From Bacillota bacterium (GTDB lineage: Bacteria; Bacillota; Clostridia; Lachnospirales; Lachnospiraceae): DNA of 64,000 nt. Below the pieces are notes generated by a model. That model was not told the origin of the DNA, made no database searches, and saw only the letters and a list, made by a program, of their open reading frames with translations. Both the position numbers and the translations under genes were made by a program. The stretch spans positions 1 to 64,000 of the forward strand of contig JAEWJZ010000027.1 in NCBI GenBank assembly GCA_023386315.1. The letters are read 5' to 3'. Within the stretch, counting starts at the first letter, position 1; every line of letters starts with the position of its first letter. Positions 53,679 through 62,791 of the stretch are shown here, piece by piece.

Positions 53679-54335
53679 ATGAGAAAATTAACAGAAGAGA
53701 AACGTCTGGAAGAGTTAAAACGGTTAGAAGTGATGAAGGAATTTGAACTGAGATATGATGCTCACGTACTTGTCTGCGGGATTGACGAGGCAGGGAGGGG
53801 CCCTTTGGCAGGACCTGTTGTTGCAGGAGCGGTTATACTACCCAGAGATTGTGAAATTCTTTTTTTAAATGATTCGAAAAAGCTGTCTGAAAAGCGCAGG
53901 GAAGCTTTATTTGAGGAAATACAGGAAAAGGCACTGGCAGTTGGACTGGGCGTAGTGGGTCCGGACAGGATTGACGAAATCAATATATTGCAGGCAACCT
54001 ATGAAGCCATGAGAACTGCGGTTTCGAAACTGGGAATGGTACCTGAAATCCTGTTAAATGATGCGGTTACCATTCCATTGCTTGACATTCCCCAGATCCC
54101 CATCGTGAAAGGGGATGGAAAAAGCGTGTCAATCGCAGCTGCCAGTATCATGGCAAAAGTGACAAGGGATCATATGATGGAAGAGTATGATAAACTATTT
54201 CCCCAGTATGGTTTTGCAAAACACAAGGGATATGGCACCGGAGCCCACATTTCAGCACTGAAAGAACATGGACCATGCCCCATTCACAGGCGGAGTTTCA
54301 TTAAAAATTTCGTGTCCGGGGAGAACCATGAATAA
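53679..54335 (+). CDS. rnhB: Ribonuclease HII
   Basis: 218 residues. VCGIDEAGRGPLAGPVVAGA holds the catalytic Asp and Glu; NDSKKLSEKRREAL and the KVTRDHMMEEYD and FAKHKGYGTGAHI motifs follow. It cuts RNA in RNA-DNA hybrids, including single ribonucleotides. The charged N terminus (MRKLTEEKRLEELKRLE) is a short helix seen in Firmicutes forms. It overlaps yraN by 8 bp. Confidence 0.95.
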   Translation: MRKLTEEKRLEELKRLEVMKEFELRYDAHVLVCGIDEAGRGPLAGPVVAGAVILPRDCEILFLNDSKKLSEKRREALFEEIQEKALAVGLGVVGPDRIDEINILQATYEAMRTAVSKLGMVPEILLNDAVTIPLLDIPQIPIVKGDGKSVSIAAASIMAKVTRDHMMEEYDKLFPQYGFAKHKGYGTGAHISALKEHGPCPIHRRSFIKNFVSGENHE

Positions 54336-54669
54336 CAGAGAGACCGGAAGCCGGTTTGAAGGGATCGCTGCAGATTATCTGGAACGTGCCGGCTATGAAA
54401 TTCTGGAGCGGAATTACCGGGACCGGTCAGGAGAAATCGACTTAATAGCAAAAGATGGAATGTATTATGTGTTTATAGAGGTAAAATACCGGGAGAATGC
54501 AAAAAAGGGAGATCCTGCAGAAGCGGTGGATGCCAGAAAACAGTTGAAAATAAGGAATACTGCAAGACGGTATTTATATAGACACCGGCTGGGAGAGTCC
54601 GTCCCATGCAGGTTTGATGTGGTAGCTATCTTAGGGCAGGAAATCCGATTGATTCCGGATGCATTTTAA
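54328..54669 (+). CDS. YraN/UPF0102 family endonuclease-like protein
   Basis: 113 residues. The restriction-endonuclease-like core shows GSRFEGIAADYLERAGYEIL, RDRSGEIDLIAKDG and VFIEVKYRE, i.e. the E-D-ExK catalytic set. The cellular function is unproven. GGGGAGAACC precedes ATG 54328, which lies inside the end of rnhB; rnhB-yraN is a common pairing. Confidence 0.92.
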   Translation: MNNRETGSRFEGIAADYLERAGYEILERNYRDRSGEIDLIAKDGMYYVFIEVKYRENAKKGDPAEAVDARKQLKIRNTARRYLYRHRLGESVPCRFDVVAILGQEIRLIPDAF

Positions 54670-54683
54670 AAGGAGGTGCTGGA

Positions 54684-55538
54684 ATGAGTGATATATGGAA
54701 ACGTAAGGGCAAAGAACTGGGAATGGATTATATTGAGACAGATCCGGTACCTTATTTATCCTTTCCAATATTGGAAAAAACAGGACTGGTTACCCAGGGA
54801 TTTTCCACAAAAATGGGTGGAGTCAGCCAGGGTAAATTTGCAACACTAAATTTTACATTTACCAGAGGAGACAATCCCGATCATGTAATGGAGAATTACA
54901 AAAGAATGGGTGCAGCTCTTGGCGTCGACGAAAAACGGATGGTTTTATCTTATCAGACCCATACCACCAATGTCCGTCTGGTTACGAAAGAGGATGCCGG
55001 CAAGGGAATTGTAAAGGAAAGAGATTACACAGATGTTGACGGGCTTATCACCAATGTCCCGGGAATTACTCTGGTCACCTTTTATGCGGACTGTGTTCCA
55101 CTGTATTTCTTAGATCCGGTGCATAAAGCAATCGGACTCAGCCATTCGGGCTGGAGAGGCACGGTAAAGCGTATGGGAGCAGTCACGGCCGAAAAAATGA
55201 AGGAAGTATACAAAACAAAAGCAGAAGATTTAATTGCCTGTATCGGTCCCAGTATCTGCGGGGACTGCTATGAAGTAGGGGAAGAGGTAGCTTTGGAATT
55301 TAAAAAGGCTTTTGAAAAAAAAGACTGGGATAAGATTCTGCGGGAAAAAGAGAATGGCAAGTTCATGCTGGATTTATGGAAAGCCAATGAAATCATACTA
55401 TCAGAGGCCGGAGTGAGACCGGAGAACATACAGATAACGGATATCTGTACCCACTGCAATTCCGATTATCTGTTTTCCCACCGCACCTGCGGAAATGACA
55501 GGGGTAATCTGGCAGCATTTCTGGGATTAAAAGAATAA
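54684..55538 (+). CDS. pgeF: Peptidoglycan editing factor PgeF (polyphenol oxidase/YlmD family)
   Basis: 284 residues. Metal-binding residues are seen in LSHSGWRGTVKR, GPSICGDCYEVGEEV and ICTHCNSDYLFSHR. The family hydrolyses mis-incorporated MurNAc-peptides and was formerly called laccase-like. AAGGAGGTGC lies 7 nt before the ATG. It ends the plus-strand cluster at a long bidirectional terminator. Confidence 0.9.
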   Translation: MSDIWKRKGKELGMDYIETDPVPYLSFPILEKTGLVTQGFSTKMGGVSQGKFATLNFTFTRGDNPDHVMENYKRMGAALGVDEKRMVLSYQTHTTNVRLVTKEDAGKGIVKERDYTDVDGLITNVPGITLVTFYADCVPLYFLDPVHKAIGLSHSGWRGTVKRMGAVTAEKMKEVYKTKAEDLIACIGPSICGDCYEVGEEVALEFKKAFEKKDWDKILREKENGKFMLDLWKANEIILSEAGVRPENIQITDICTHCNSDYLFSHRTCGNDRGNLAAFLGLKE

Positions 55539-55588
55539 GGCAGTAAAAATCCGGAAGAATTCGTTCGTTCTTCCGGATTTTTACTGCC
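55539..55588. terminator. Bidirectional terminator, 21-bp stem
   Basis: Perfect inverted repeat 55539-55559 with 55568-55588, 8-nt loop. A-rich and T-rich parts inside the arms serve both strands. It separates the convergent pgeF and prs genes; it begins directly at the pgeF stop. Confidence 0.9.
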
Positions 55589-55601
55589 TGATATAAGTGG
55601 C

Positions 55602-56780
55602 TTATGCTTTGTATTTTTTCAGCAGCTGCTGAATCTTATCCGTTGAGGATAATGCTGTACTGATGGAGACATCGTGGTTTAAGGAATTTACAATTGCAGC
55701 GATGTACTTGCTGATATCGGCTTCTACATACCACTCTCTGTTAAACAGCTCTTTGGGACGGTAATTTAAGTTGGTAGTTACAACTCTGTCAATATAACCT
55801 TTGCTGTAAAAATCATCAAACTTTTCAAGGCCATTGGTGAACAGTCCGAATGTACAGCATACAATCACCTTGTCCGCCTTGCGTTCCTTTAATTCCCTGG
55901 CAGTATCTAACATGCTTTCCCCGGAAGAAATCATATCATCTACAATCAGCACTGTTTTGCCTTCCACGGAAGCACCAAGAAACTCATGAGCTACGATGGG
56001 GTTGCGTCCGCCTACAATCTTGGAATAATCTCTTCTCTTGTAGAACATACCCATATCTACACTTAAGTTATTGGCAAGGTATACGGCACGGTCCATGGCA
56101 CCTTCATCAGGGCTGATAACCATCATGTGTTCTTTGTCGATCTTTAAATCAGGGTATTGTCTTAACACTGCTTTAATAAACTGGTATGTCGGCATGAAAT
56201 TATCAAAGCCGTTTAACGGGATGGCATTCTGCACTCTGGGATCATGGGCATCAAAGGTTATAATATTGCTTACTCCCATATTCACCAGTTCTTCTAATGC
56301 CATTGCACAGTCAAGAGATTCTCTCTTGGTTCTCTTGTGCTGGCGGCTTTCATATAGAAACGGCATAATTACGCTGACCCTGTGGGCGGTAGCTGTACAT
56401 GCACCGAGAATACGCTTTAAATCCTGAAAATGATCGTCAGGAGACATGTGGTTTGTATATCCGTTCACTGTATAGGATATGCTGTAATTAGTGACATCCA
56501 CCATTGCGAAAACATCGGTACCACGGACAGATTCCTTGACAATTCCTTTTGCTTCGCCGCTTCCAAAGCGAGGACACTCACAGCTTAGAAGATAAGAATC
56601 GATATCGTAACCGCGGTAGTGAAGATCTGCCTCACGGCGCTTTAACTCCTCGATATCGTTTCTGCGAAAACCGACAATATGGTCATTTACCTTCCTGGCC
56701 AGTTCCCCGCAGCTTTCCAGCGCTGCGATCTTTAAGGGAGCAACAGGTAGCTGGTCGTTAAATACATAATCATTTGCCAT
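55602..56780 (-). CDS. prs: Ribose-phosphate pyrophosphokinase (long, divergent type)
   Basis: 392 residues against about 315 for typical PRPP synthase. The extra length is mostly in the N-terminal ~85 residues (NDYVFNDQLPVAPLKIAALE, GFRRNDIEELKRREADLHYR). Core motifs: PFLYESRQHKRTKRES (ATP flexible loop), ITFDAHDPRVQNA, ISPDEGAMDRA and the PRPP loop VLIVDDMISSGESM where most have DDMIDTGGT. It makes PRPP from ribose-5-P and ATP. GGAGG precedes the ATG on the minus strand. The enzyme class is clear; whether regulation by ADP or phosphate is kept is not. Confidence 0.88.
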   Translation of the reverse strand: MANDYVFNDQLPVAPLKIAALESCGELARKVNDHIVGFRRNDIEELKRREADLHYRGYDIDSYLLSCECPRFGSGEAKGIVKESVRGTDVFAMVDVTNYSISYTVNGYTNHMSPDDHFQDLKRILGACTATAHRVSVIMPFLYESRQHKRTKRESLDCAMALEELVNMGVSNIITFDAHDPRVQNAIPLNGFDNFMPTYQFIKAVLRQYPDLKIDKEHMMVISPDEGAMDRAVYLANNLSVDMGMFYKRRDYSKIVGGRNPIVAHEFLGASVEGKTVLIVDDMISSGESMLDTARELKERKADKVIVCCTFGLFTNGLEKFDDFYSKGYIDRVVTTNLNYRPKELFNREWYVEADISKYIAAIVNSLNHDVSISTALSSTDKIQQLLKKYKA

Positions 56781-56848
56781 GACAAAGATTCCTCCATAAT
56801 AAATGAACAGCCAGCCGTAAGACTGCCTGTTTTATAATCTTACATCTT

Positions 56849-56878
56849 TTTATACCATTGAATGACAGAATGCGTCAA
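56849..56878 (-). promoter_or_regulatory. Promoter of prs
   Basis: On the minus strand: TTGACG (56878-56873), 18 bp, TATAAA (56854-56849). Confidence 0.6.
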
Positions 56879-56921
56879 TAGTCTTTACTGTATTTCGGTG
56901 AAAAAAACAAAAAACGCTTCC

Positions 56922-56950
56922 TTTACAAAGAGTGACAATCTTGTTATGAT
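56922..56950 (+). promoter_or_regulatory. Promoter of the DUF512-der-plsY-gpsA operon
   Basis: TTTACA (56922-56927), 17 bp, TATGAT (56945-56950), 32 bp before the next ATG. It is divergent from the prs promoter. Confidence 0.7.
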
Positions 56951-56982
56951 ATAAAAGATAGCTGCAGAAAGGTAAAATAGAA

Positions 56983-58341
56983 ATGAGCAAAAGAGGACAT
57001 GTTATTAAAGCTGTAGACACCGGTTCTATTGCAGAAGAACTGGAACTGGAACCAGGAGATGAAGTTCTTTCCATCGACGGACATGAACTGGAAGACATCT
57101 TCGATTATGAGTATTACGTAAACAGTGAATCCATTCTTATGACCGTAAGAAAAAAAAACGGGGAAGAGTGGGAATTAGAAATAGAGAACCAATATGAAGA
57201 TTTAGGACTTACTTTTGAGAACGGTCTGATGAGTGAGTACCGTACCTGCAGGAATAACTGCATTTTCTGCTTTATTGATCAGATGCCTCCCGGAATGAGG
57301 GACACTCTCTACTTTAAAGATGACGATTCCAGACTTTCGTTCTTACAGGGAAACTATGTCACCTTAACCAACATGAGTGAACACGATATTGAGCGGATTA
57401 TTGAGTTTAAACTGGCACCTATTAATATTTCCGTTCACACCACAAACCCTGAACTGCGGTGTAAGATGCTTCATAACCGGTTTGCAGGTGAAGCCCTTGA
57501 AAAAATTGACCGGCTGTATGAGGCAGGGATATCCATGAACGGACAGATCGTGCTGTGCAAAGGTGTGAACGACAAAGATGAACTGGAACGTACCATAAGA
57601 GATTTATCAAAGTATCTCCCTTATATGGAAAGTGTATCGGTGGTGCCGGTAGGTGTATCAAAATTCAGGGATGGATTATTCCCCTTAAGCCCTGTTACAA
57701 AAGAGGATGCCATATCCGTTCTGGAGATTGTGGAGCGGTGGCAGAAGACACTTTTTAAAGAGCATGGCTGCCATTTTATTCATGCGAGCGATGAGTTTTA
57801 TATTTTGGCCAAGAGACTTATGCCGGAAGAAAACAGGTATGACGGATACATTCAGCTGGAAAATGGTGTGGGTATGCTTCGGCTTTTAGAGACTGAGGTA
57901 AAAGAAGCCCTGAAAGAAGAATGGGAAGATGATGCCGCAGAGGAGATATCCATTGCAACAGGAACGCTTGCAGCGCCATTTATTGAGAACCATGCAAGGC
58001 TGGTTTGCGAAAGGTTTCCGGGGCGGACCGTTCATGTCTACCCTATCGTTAATTATTTCTTTGGTGAGCAGATTACAGTTGCCGGTTTAATTACCGGACA
58101 GGATTTAATCGCCCAGTTAAAAGGAAAACCTCTTGGGAAGAGACTTCTTCTTCCAGAGTGCATGTTTCGTAGCGGAGAAGAGGTATTTCTTGATGACCTG
58201 ACCCGTCAGGATGTACAAAATGCTTTACAAGTACAGGTAGATATTGTAAAATCAAGCGGTCAGGATTTCGTTTACGCTGTTTTAGGATACGCTGAGGAAA
58301 AGAAACCTTCTTATGACGGATATGAATTAAAGGAGATATAA
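56983..58341 (+). CDS. PDZ-radical SAM-like-DUF512 protein
   Basis: 452 residues. An N-terminal PDZ-like domain (about 1-70: AEELELEPGDEVLSIDGHEL) precedes an Fe-S cluster motif CRNNCIFCFID (CxxxCxFC, about 88-98) and radical SAM-like barrel features (NYVTLTNMSEHDIERI, INISVHTTNPELRCKML), then a C-terminal DUF512 domain (about 270-450). The family is conserved in Clostridia and cyanobacteria without an established function; a SAM-dependent redox or modification role is likely. It starts a run with der, plsY and gpsA and is almost contiguous with der (3-bp gap). Confidence 0.87.
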   Translation: MSKRGHVIKAVDTGSIAEELELEPGDEVLSIDGHELEDIFDYEYYVNSESILMTVRKKNGEEWELEIENQYEDLGLTFENGLMSEYRTCRNNCIFCFIDQMPPGMRDTLYFKDDDSRLSFLQGNYVTLTNMSEHDIERIIEFKLAPINISVHTTNPELRCKMLHNRFAGEALEKIDRLYEAGISMNGQIVLCKGVNDKDELERTIRDLSKYLPYMESVSVVPVGVSKFRDGLFPLSPVTKEDAISVLEIVERWQKTLFKEHGCHFIHASDEFYILAKRLMPEENRYDGYIQLENGVGMLRLLETEVKEALKEEWEDDAAEEISIATGTLAAPFIENHARLVCERFPGRTVHVYPIVNYFFGEQITVAGLITGQDLIAQLKGKPLGKRLLLPECMFRSGEEVFLDDLTRQDVQNALQVQVDIVKSSGQDFVYAVLGYAEEKKPSYDGYELKEI

Positions 58342-58344
58342 TAT

Positions 58345-59673
58345 ATGAGTAAACCAGTAGTTGCCATCGTAGGCCGCCCCAATGTGGGAAAGTCTACGCT
58401 GTTTAATGTTTTAGCCGGTGAGACTATTTCTATTGTAAAAGACACACCGGGAGTAACAAGAGACCGTATTTATGCCGACTGTACCTGGCTGGATATGAAT
58501 TTTACCCTGATTGATACCGGCGGAATTGAACCGGACAGCAGTGATATCATCCTTTCCCAGATGCGGGAACAGGCGGAGATCGCCATTGCTACAGCAGATG
58601 TCATCGTGTTTATTGTGGATGTACGTCAGGGTCTGGTAGATGCCGATTCAAAGGTTGCAGACATGCTTCGCAAATCAAAGAAACCGGTTGTCCTTGCAGT
58701 GAACAAGGTGGACAGTTTCCAGAAGTTCGGCAATGATGTATATGAATTTTATAATCTTGGAATCGGAGATCCCATACCTGTTTCAGCGGCTTCCAGACTG
58801 GGATTAGGTGATCTGCTTGATGAAGTTGCCAAACATTTTGGCACATTTCAGACAGAAGAGGAAGATGATGACCGTCCAAGAATCGCAATCGTTGGAAAAC
58901 CCAATGTGGGTAAATCTTCTATTATTAATCAGCTGCTGGGTGAAAACCGGGTCATTGTATCCAATATTGCAGGGACTACAAGAGATGCCGTAGATACGGA
59001 AATCGTCCATAATGGTACGGAATACGTATTTATTGACACAGCAGGACTTAGAAGAAAGAGTAAAATTAAAGAAGAGCTGGAGCGTTACAGCATTATCCGT
59101 ACTGTGACAGCAGTAGAACGGGCCGATGTGGTGGTTGTGGTAATCGACGCAGAAGAAGGCGTTACTGAGCAGGATGCCAAGATCGCAGGAATTGCCCATG
59201 AACGGGGCAAGGGAATCATTGTGGCTGTGAATAAGTGGGACGCCATTGAAAAAGATGACAAGACCATTTATGAATACACCAGGAAAATAAAGGATACCTT
59301 ATCCTTTATGCCATATGCGGAATTTATATTTATTTCAGCAAAGACCGGACAGAGAATGAATAAGCTTTTTGAACTGATTGATATGGTCAGGGAGAATCAG
59401 ACTCTGCGCGTTGCAACCGGAGTTTTAAATGAAATTATGACGGAAGCAGTTGCTCTTCAGCAGCCGCCGTCTGACAAGGGCAAGCGTCTCCGCCTTTACT
59501 ATATCACCCAGGTAGCTGTGAAACCGCCGACGTTTGTTATCTTTATAAACGATAAGGAACTCACCCATTTCTCCTATACCAGGTATATAGAGAACAAGAT
59601 CCGGGATGCGTTTGGTTTTAAGGGAACATCCTTAAAGTTTATATATAGAGAGCGGAGCGGAAAGGAACAATAA
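58345..59673 (+). CDS. der: Ribosome biogenesis GTPase Der (EngA)
   Basis: 442 residues. Two GTPase domains: [12 protein letters not shown] with DTGGIEPDS and NKVDS, then [12 protein letters not shown] with [11 protein letters not shown] and NKWDA; a KH-like C-terminal domain follows. It acts in 50S assembly. The start is 3 bp after the DUF512 gene with AAGGAGATA upstream. Confidence 0.97.
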   Translation: MSKPVVAIVGRPNVGKSTLFNVLAGETISIVKDTPGVTRDRIYADCTWLDMNFTLIDTGGIEPDSSDIILSQMREQAEIAIATADVIVFIVDVRQGLVDADSKVADMLRKSKKPVVLAVNKVDSFQKFGNDVYEFYNLGIGDPIPVSAASRLGLGDLLDEVAKHFGTFQTEEEDDDRPRIAIVGKPNVGKSSIINQLLGENRVIVSNIAGTTRDAVDTEIVHNGTEYVFIDTAGLRRKSKIKEELERYSIIRTVTAVERADVVVVVIDAEEGVTEQDAKIAGIAHERGKGIIVAVNKWDAIEKDDKTIYEYTRKIKDTLSFMPYAEFIFISAKTGQRMNKLFELIDMVRENQTLRVATGVLNEIMTEAVALQQPPSDKGKRLRLYYITQVAVKPPTFVIFINDKELTHFSYTRYIENKIRDAFGFKGTSLKFIYRERSGKEQ

Positions 59674-59675
59674 TT

Positions 59676-60320
59676 ATGGAACGAATCATCTGCCTTATTG
59701 CAGGATATCTTTGCGGACTGTTGCAATCCGGTTATTTTTATGGGAAAACACAAAAAATTGATATCAGAAAATACGGAAGCGGTAATTCCGGTACCACTAA
59801 TGCACTCAGGGTCATGGGGCCTAAAGCGGGAGCAGTCGTCTTTTTCGGTGATTTTTTAAAGTCATTTCTTCCCTGCCTGGCAATCCGCCTGGTGTTTCAG
59901 AACCAGCCGGAGATGATATATCTTCTGATCCTGTATACCGGTTTCGGTGTTATTCTGGGTCATAATTATCCGTTTTATCTCCAGTTCAAGGGCGGAAAGG
60001 GAATTGCCGCTACTGCAGGTCTTATTATGGCGACTGATTTAAGAATGACCCTTTTGTGCCTGATTTCTTTTATTTTAATCGTATTGATTACAAGATATGT
60101 ATCTCTTGGTTCGCTGGTTGTAGCAACCATATTCCTTATCTGGATGTGTGTGTTTGCGTCTGTGGGCGCATACGGACTGAATCAGGATCTTCTGCCGGAA
60201 TTTTACATAGTTGCGGCATTGATCAGCGGTCAGGCATTCTGGCGCCACAGGGCAAATATCGGCAGGCTGATCCATGGCAAAGAGAATAAAATATCCTTTG
60301 GATCAGGAAAAACAAAATGA
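59676..60320 (+). CDS. plsY: Glycerol-3-phosphate acyltransferase PlsY
   Basis: 214 residues with five membrane segments. Motifs: SGNSGTTNALRVMGPKAG (motif 1), LGHNYPFYLQFKGGKGIAAT (motif 2) and FWRHRANIGRLIHGKEN (motif 3). It acylates glycerol-3-P from acyl-phosphate (made by PlsX) in phospholipid synthesis. The start is 3 bp after der. It is paired with gpsA, which makes its substrate. Confidence 0.96.
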   Translation: MERIICLIAGYLCGLLQSGYFYGKTQKIDIRKYGSGNSGTTNALRVMGPKAGAVVFFGDFLKSFLPCLAIRLVFQNQPEMIYLLILYTGFGVILGHNYPFYLQFKGGKGIAATAGLIMATDLRMTLLCLISFILIVLITRYVSLGSLVVATIFLIWMCVFASVGAYGLNQDLLPEFYIVAALISGQAFWRHRANIGRLIHGKENKISFGSGKTK

Positions 60321-60330
60321 GGTGAGTCAG

Positions 60331-61338
60331 ATGGCTAAAATTGGAATCATCGGATCAGGAAGCTGGGGTATGGCATTATCTGTACTTCTATATAATAATG
60401 GACATGAGGTGACGGTCTGGTCCGCTTTGCCGGAGGAAATTAAAGAGATGGAGCAGATTCACCGGCATCATACGCTTCCGGAACTGATACTTCCGGAAGA
60501 CATGGTATATACGGAAGATCTGGAAGAAGCCATGACAGGAAAGGATCTTTTAGTTACTGCAGTTCCGTCTGTTTATGTCAGGTCAACGGCAAAACGGATG
60601 AATCCATACTGCCGCTATGGGCAGGTGGTTGTGAATGTGGCAAAAGGAATTGAAGAAACGACTCTGATGACTTTGTCTGAGATTCTGGAAGAAGAGCTGC
60701 CTATGGCAGATGTTGCGGTATTATCCGGACCAAGTCATGCGGAGGAAGTGAGCAAGGGCCTTCCCACGACCTGTGTGGCAGGCGCGTCCACGAGAAAGAC
60801 TGCCGAATACATTCAGAGCATGTTTATGAGCGAGGTATTCCGGGTTTATACAAGCCCGGACATTCAGGGGATTGAGCTTGGAGGGTCTTTAAAGAATGTC
60901 ATTGCGCTGGCAGCGGGTATTGCAGACGGACTGGGATATGGAGATAATACAAAGGCTGCTTTGATTACCAGAGGCATTGCTGAAATTTCCAGACTTGGCA
61001 CTGCAATGGGAGGAAAGATTCAGACGTTCGGCGGTTTATCCGGAATCGGTGACTTAATTGTAACCTGCGCCAGCATGCACAGCCGGAACAGAAGAGCCGG
61101 AATTCTCATAGGCCAGGGAAAGTCGATGGAAGAAGCCACAAGGGAAGTGAAGATGGTTGTAGAGGGAGTCTACTCTGCAAAAGCAGCGCTGGCCTTATCA
61201 CAGAAATATGAGGTGTCCATGCCTATCGTAGAACAGGTGAACGCAGTGCTGTTTGACGGCAAGTCAGCGTCAGAAGCTGTTCGGGATTTAATGCTGCGGG
61301 ATAAGACGATTGAAAGTTCTGATATTCCGTGGGAATAA
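60331..61338 (+). CDS. gpsA: NAD(P)-dependent glycerol-3-phosphate dehydrogenase
   Basis: 335 residues. Rossmann loop IGIIGSGSWGMALS, then VVNVAKGIEE, VLSGPSHAEEVSKGLPTT and GGSLKNVIALAAGIADGLGYG with catalytic Lys. It makes sn-glycerol-3-phosphate from dihydroxyacetone phosphate for PlsY. ATG 60331 follows GAGGTGA. A weak AT-rich hairpin (TTTTGTT/AACAAAA) lies just after the gene. Confidence 0.96.
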   Translation: MAKIGIIGSGSWGMALSVLLYNNGHEVTVWSALPEEIKEMEQIHRHHTLPELILPEDMVYTEDLEEAMTGKDLLVTAVPSVYVRSTAKRMNPYCRYGQVVVNVAKGIEETTLMTLSEILEEELPMADVAVLSGPSHAEEVSKGLPTTCVAGASTRKTAEYIQSMFMSEVFRVYTSPDIQGIELGGSLKNVIALAAGIADGLGYGDNTKAALITRGIAEISRLGTAMGGKIQTFGGLSGIGDLIVTCASMHSRNRRAGILIGQGKSMEEATREVKMVVEGVYSAKAALALSQKYEVSMPIVEQVNAVLFDGKSASEAVRDLMLRDKTIESSDIPWE

Positions 61339-61380
61339 TTCAAAAGCTGACTTTATTTTGTTGTTTTGAAACAAAATTAG

Positions 61381-61409
61381 TTGACATTTTTTAAAAGCCA
61401 TTTTATTAT
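61381..61409 (+). promoter_or_regulatory. Promoter of the Liv-type operon
   Basis: Perfect TTGACA (61381-61386), 17 bp, TATTAT (61404-61409). Confidence 0.8.
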
Positions 61410-61477
61410 AAAGACTATGTATACGTTACAACGTTAATGTGCCGTATATAAAATTGTTTCATGAGGAGGAATGGATT

Positions 61478-62707
61478 GTGAAAAAATCTATGAAAAAGTT
61501 ACTGAGTCTTGGTTTGGCAATTGCCATGGCAGCATCTTTAACTGCCTGCGGAAGCGGAAAAGCTTCAGAGGGAACAACCGCAGCTGGAACAGAATCAAAG
61601 GGTGAGGCACAGACCACCGCAGCCGGCGGCGCAGCAGCAGGAGAGGGTACAATTAAGATCGGCGGAATCGGCCCTATCAGCGGAAGCACTGCTATTTACG
61701 GACAGGCCGTAAAGAATGGTGCAGAACTGGCAGTCAATGAGATTAATGCAAACGGAGGTATTAACGGTGCAAAGATCGAATTTAATTTCCAGGATGACGA
61801 AAATGATACGGAAAAATCAGTGAATGCTTACAATACCTTAAAAGACTGGGGTATGCAGTTACTGGTAGGAACTGTTACTTCAGCTCCCTGTATTGCTGTT
61901 GGTGCAGAATCCAGCAACGATAACATGTTCCAGTTAACACCATCCGGATCTGCTGCAGACTGTACCAAGTTTGAAAATCAGTTCCGTGTATGTTTCTCAG
62001 ATCCTAACCAGGGTGTCGCTTCAGCACAGTACATCGGTGAAAACAAACTGGCTACCAAAGTAGCGGTTATTTATGACAGCTCCGATGTTTACTCATCCGG
62101 CATTCATGATAAATTTATTTCCGAAGCTGCAAATCAGGGCATTGAAATTGCAGCTGATGAAGCTTTTACAGCAGATAACAACACAAACTTCTCTGTACAG
62201 CTTCAGAAAGCACAGGATTCCGGTGCAGAGCTTGTTTTCCTTCCTATTTACTATTCACAGGCAGCTTTAATTCTTGCCCAGGCAAAACAGATGGGATATG
62301 CACCTGCGTTCTTTGGCTGTGATGGTCTTGACGGACTTCTTACAGTAGAGAATTTCGATACAGCTCTTGCTGAGAATGTAATGCTTTTAACACCTTTCGC
62401 AGCTGATGCCAAGGATGATCTTACTCAGAAATTCGTAACCTCTTTCAAAGAGAAGTACGGTGAGACTCCAAACCAGTTTGCAGCAGATGCTTACGATGCA
62501 GTTTACGCAGTGAAGGCAGCAGCTGAAAAAGCAGGCGTCACAGCAGATATGGATGCTTCTGCAATCTGCGATAAGTTAAAAACTGCAATGACCGAGATTT
62601 CCATCAACGGACTGACCGGTGAAAATATGAAGTGGACTGCAGACGGAGAACCGGATAAGGCTCCTAAGGCAGTAAAGATTGTAAACGGCGTATATACAGC
62701 AATGTAA
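61478..62707 (+). CDS. Branched-chain amino acid ABC transporter binding lipoprotein (LivJ-type)
   Basis: 409 residues. The signal ends at ASLTAC (lipid Cys about residue 23) and is followed by a Gly/Ala/Thr/Glu linker to about residue 58, then a Peripla_BP_6 fold: IKIGGIGPISGSTAIYGQA, NAYNTLKDWGMQLLVG, PAFFGCDGLDGLL. Family ligands are Leu/Ile/Val and related amino acids. GTG start 8 nt after AGGAGG. First gene of an importer that continues with two permeases. Confidence 0.9.
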   Translation: MKKSMKKLLSLGLAIAMAASLTACGSGKASEGTTAAGTESKGEAQTTAAGGAAAGEGTIKIGGIGPISGSTAIYGQAVKNGAELAVNEINANGGINGAKIEFNFQDDENDTEKSVNAYNTLKDWGMQLLVGTVTSAPCIAVGAESSNDNMFQLTPSGSAADCTKFENQFRVCFSDPNQGVASAQYIGENKLATKVAVIYDSSDVYSSGIHDKFISEAANQGIEIAADEAFTADNNTNFSVQLQKAQDSGAELVFLPIYYSQAALILAQAKQMGYAPAFFGCDGLDGLLTVENFDTALAENVMLLTPFAADAKDDLTQKFVTSFKEKYGETPNQFAADAYDAVYAVKAAAEKAGVTADMDASAICDKLKTAMTEISINGLTGENMKWTADGEPDKAPKAVKIVNGVYTAM

Positions 62708-62719
62708 TATGACCCGCTG

Positions 62720-62750
62720 GAGGGCCGTCCAAGGGACGACCCTCTTCTTT
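62720..62750 (+). terminator. Partial terminator between binding protein and permease
   Basis: GAGGGCCGTCC (62720-62730) pairs with GGACGACCCTC (62734-62744), one mismatch, 3-nt loop, then TTCTTT. Read-through is presumably needed for the permeases, so it sets the subunit ratio. Confidence 0.65.
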
Positions 62751-62791
62751 GATATAATTTTCTTTAATAAAGACGAATGAGGTGCGTTGGT

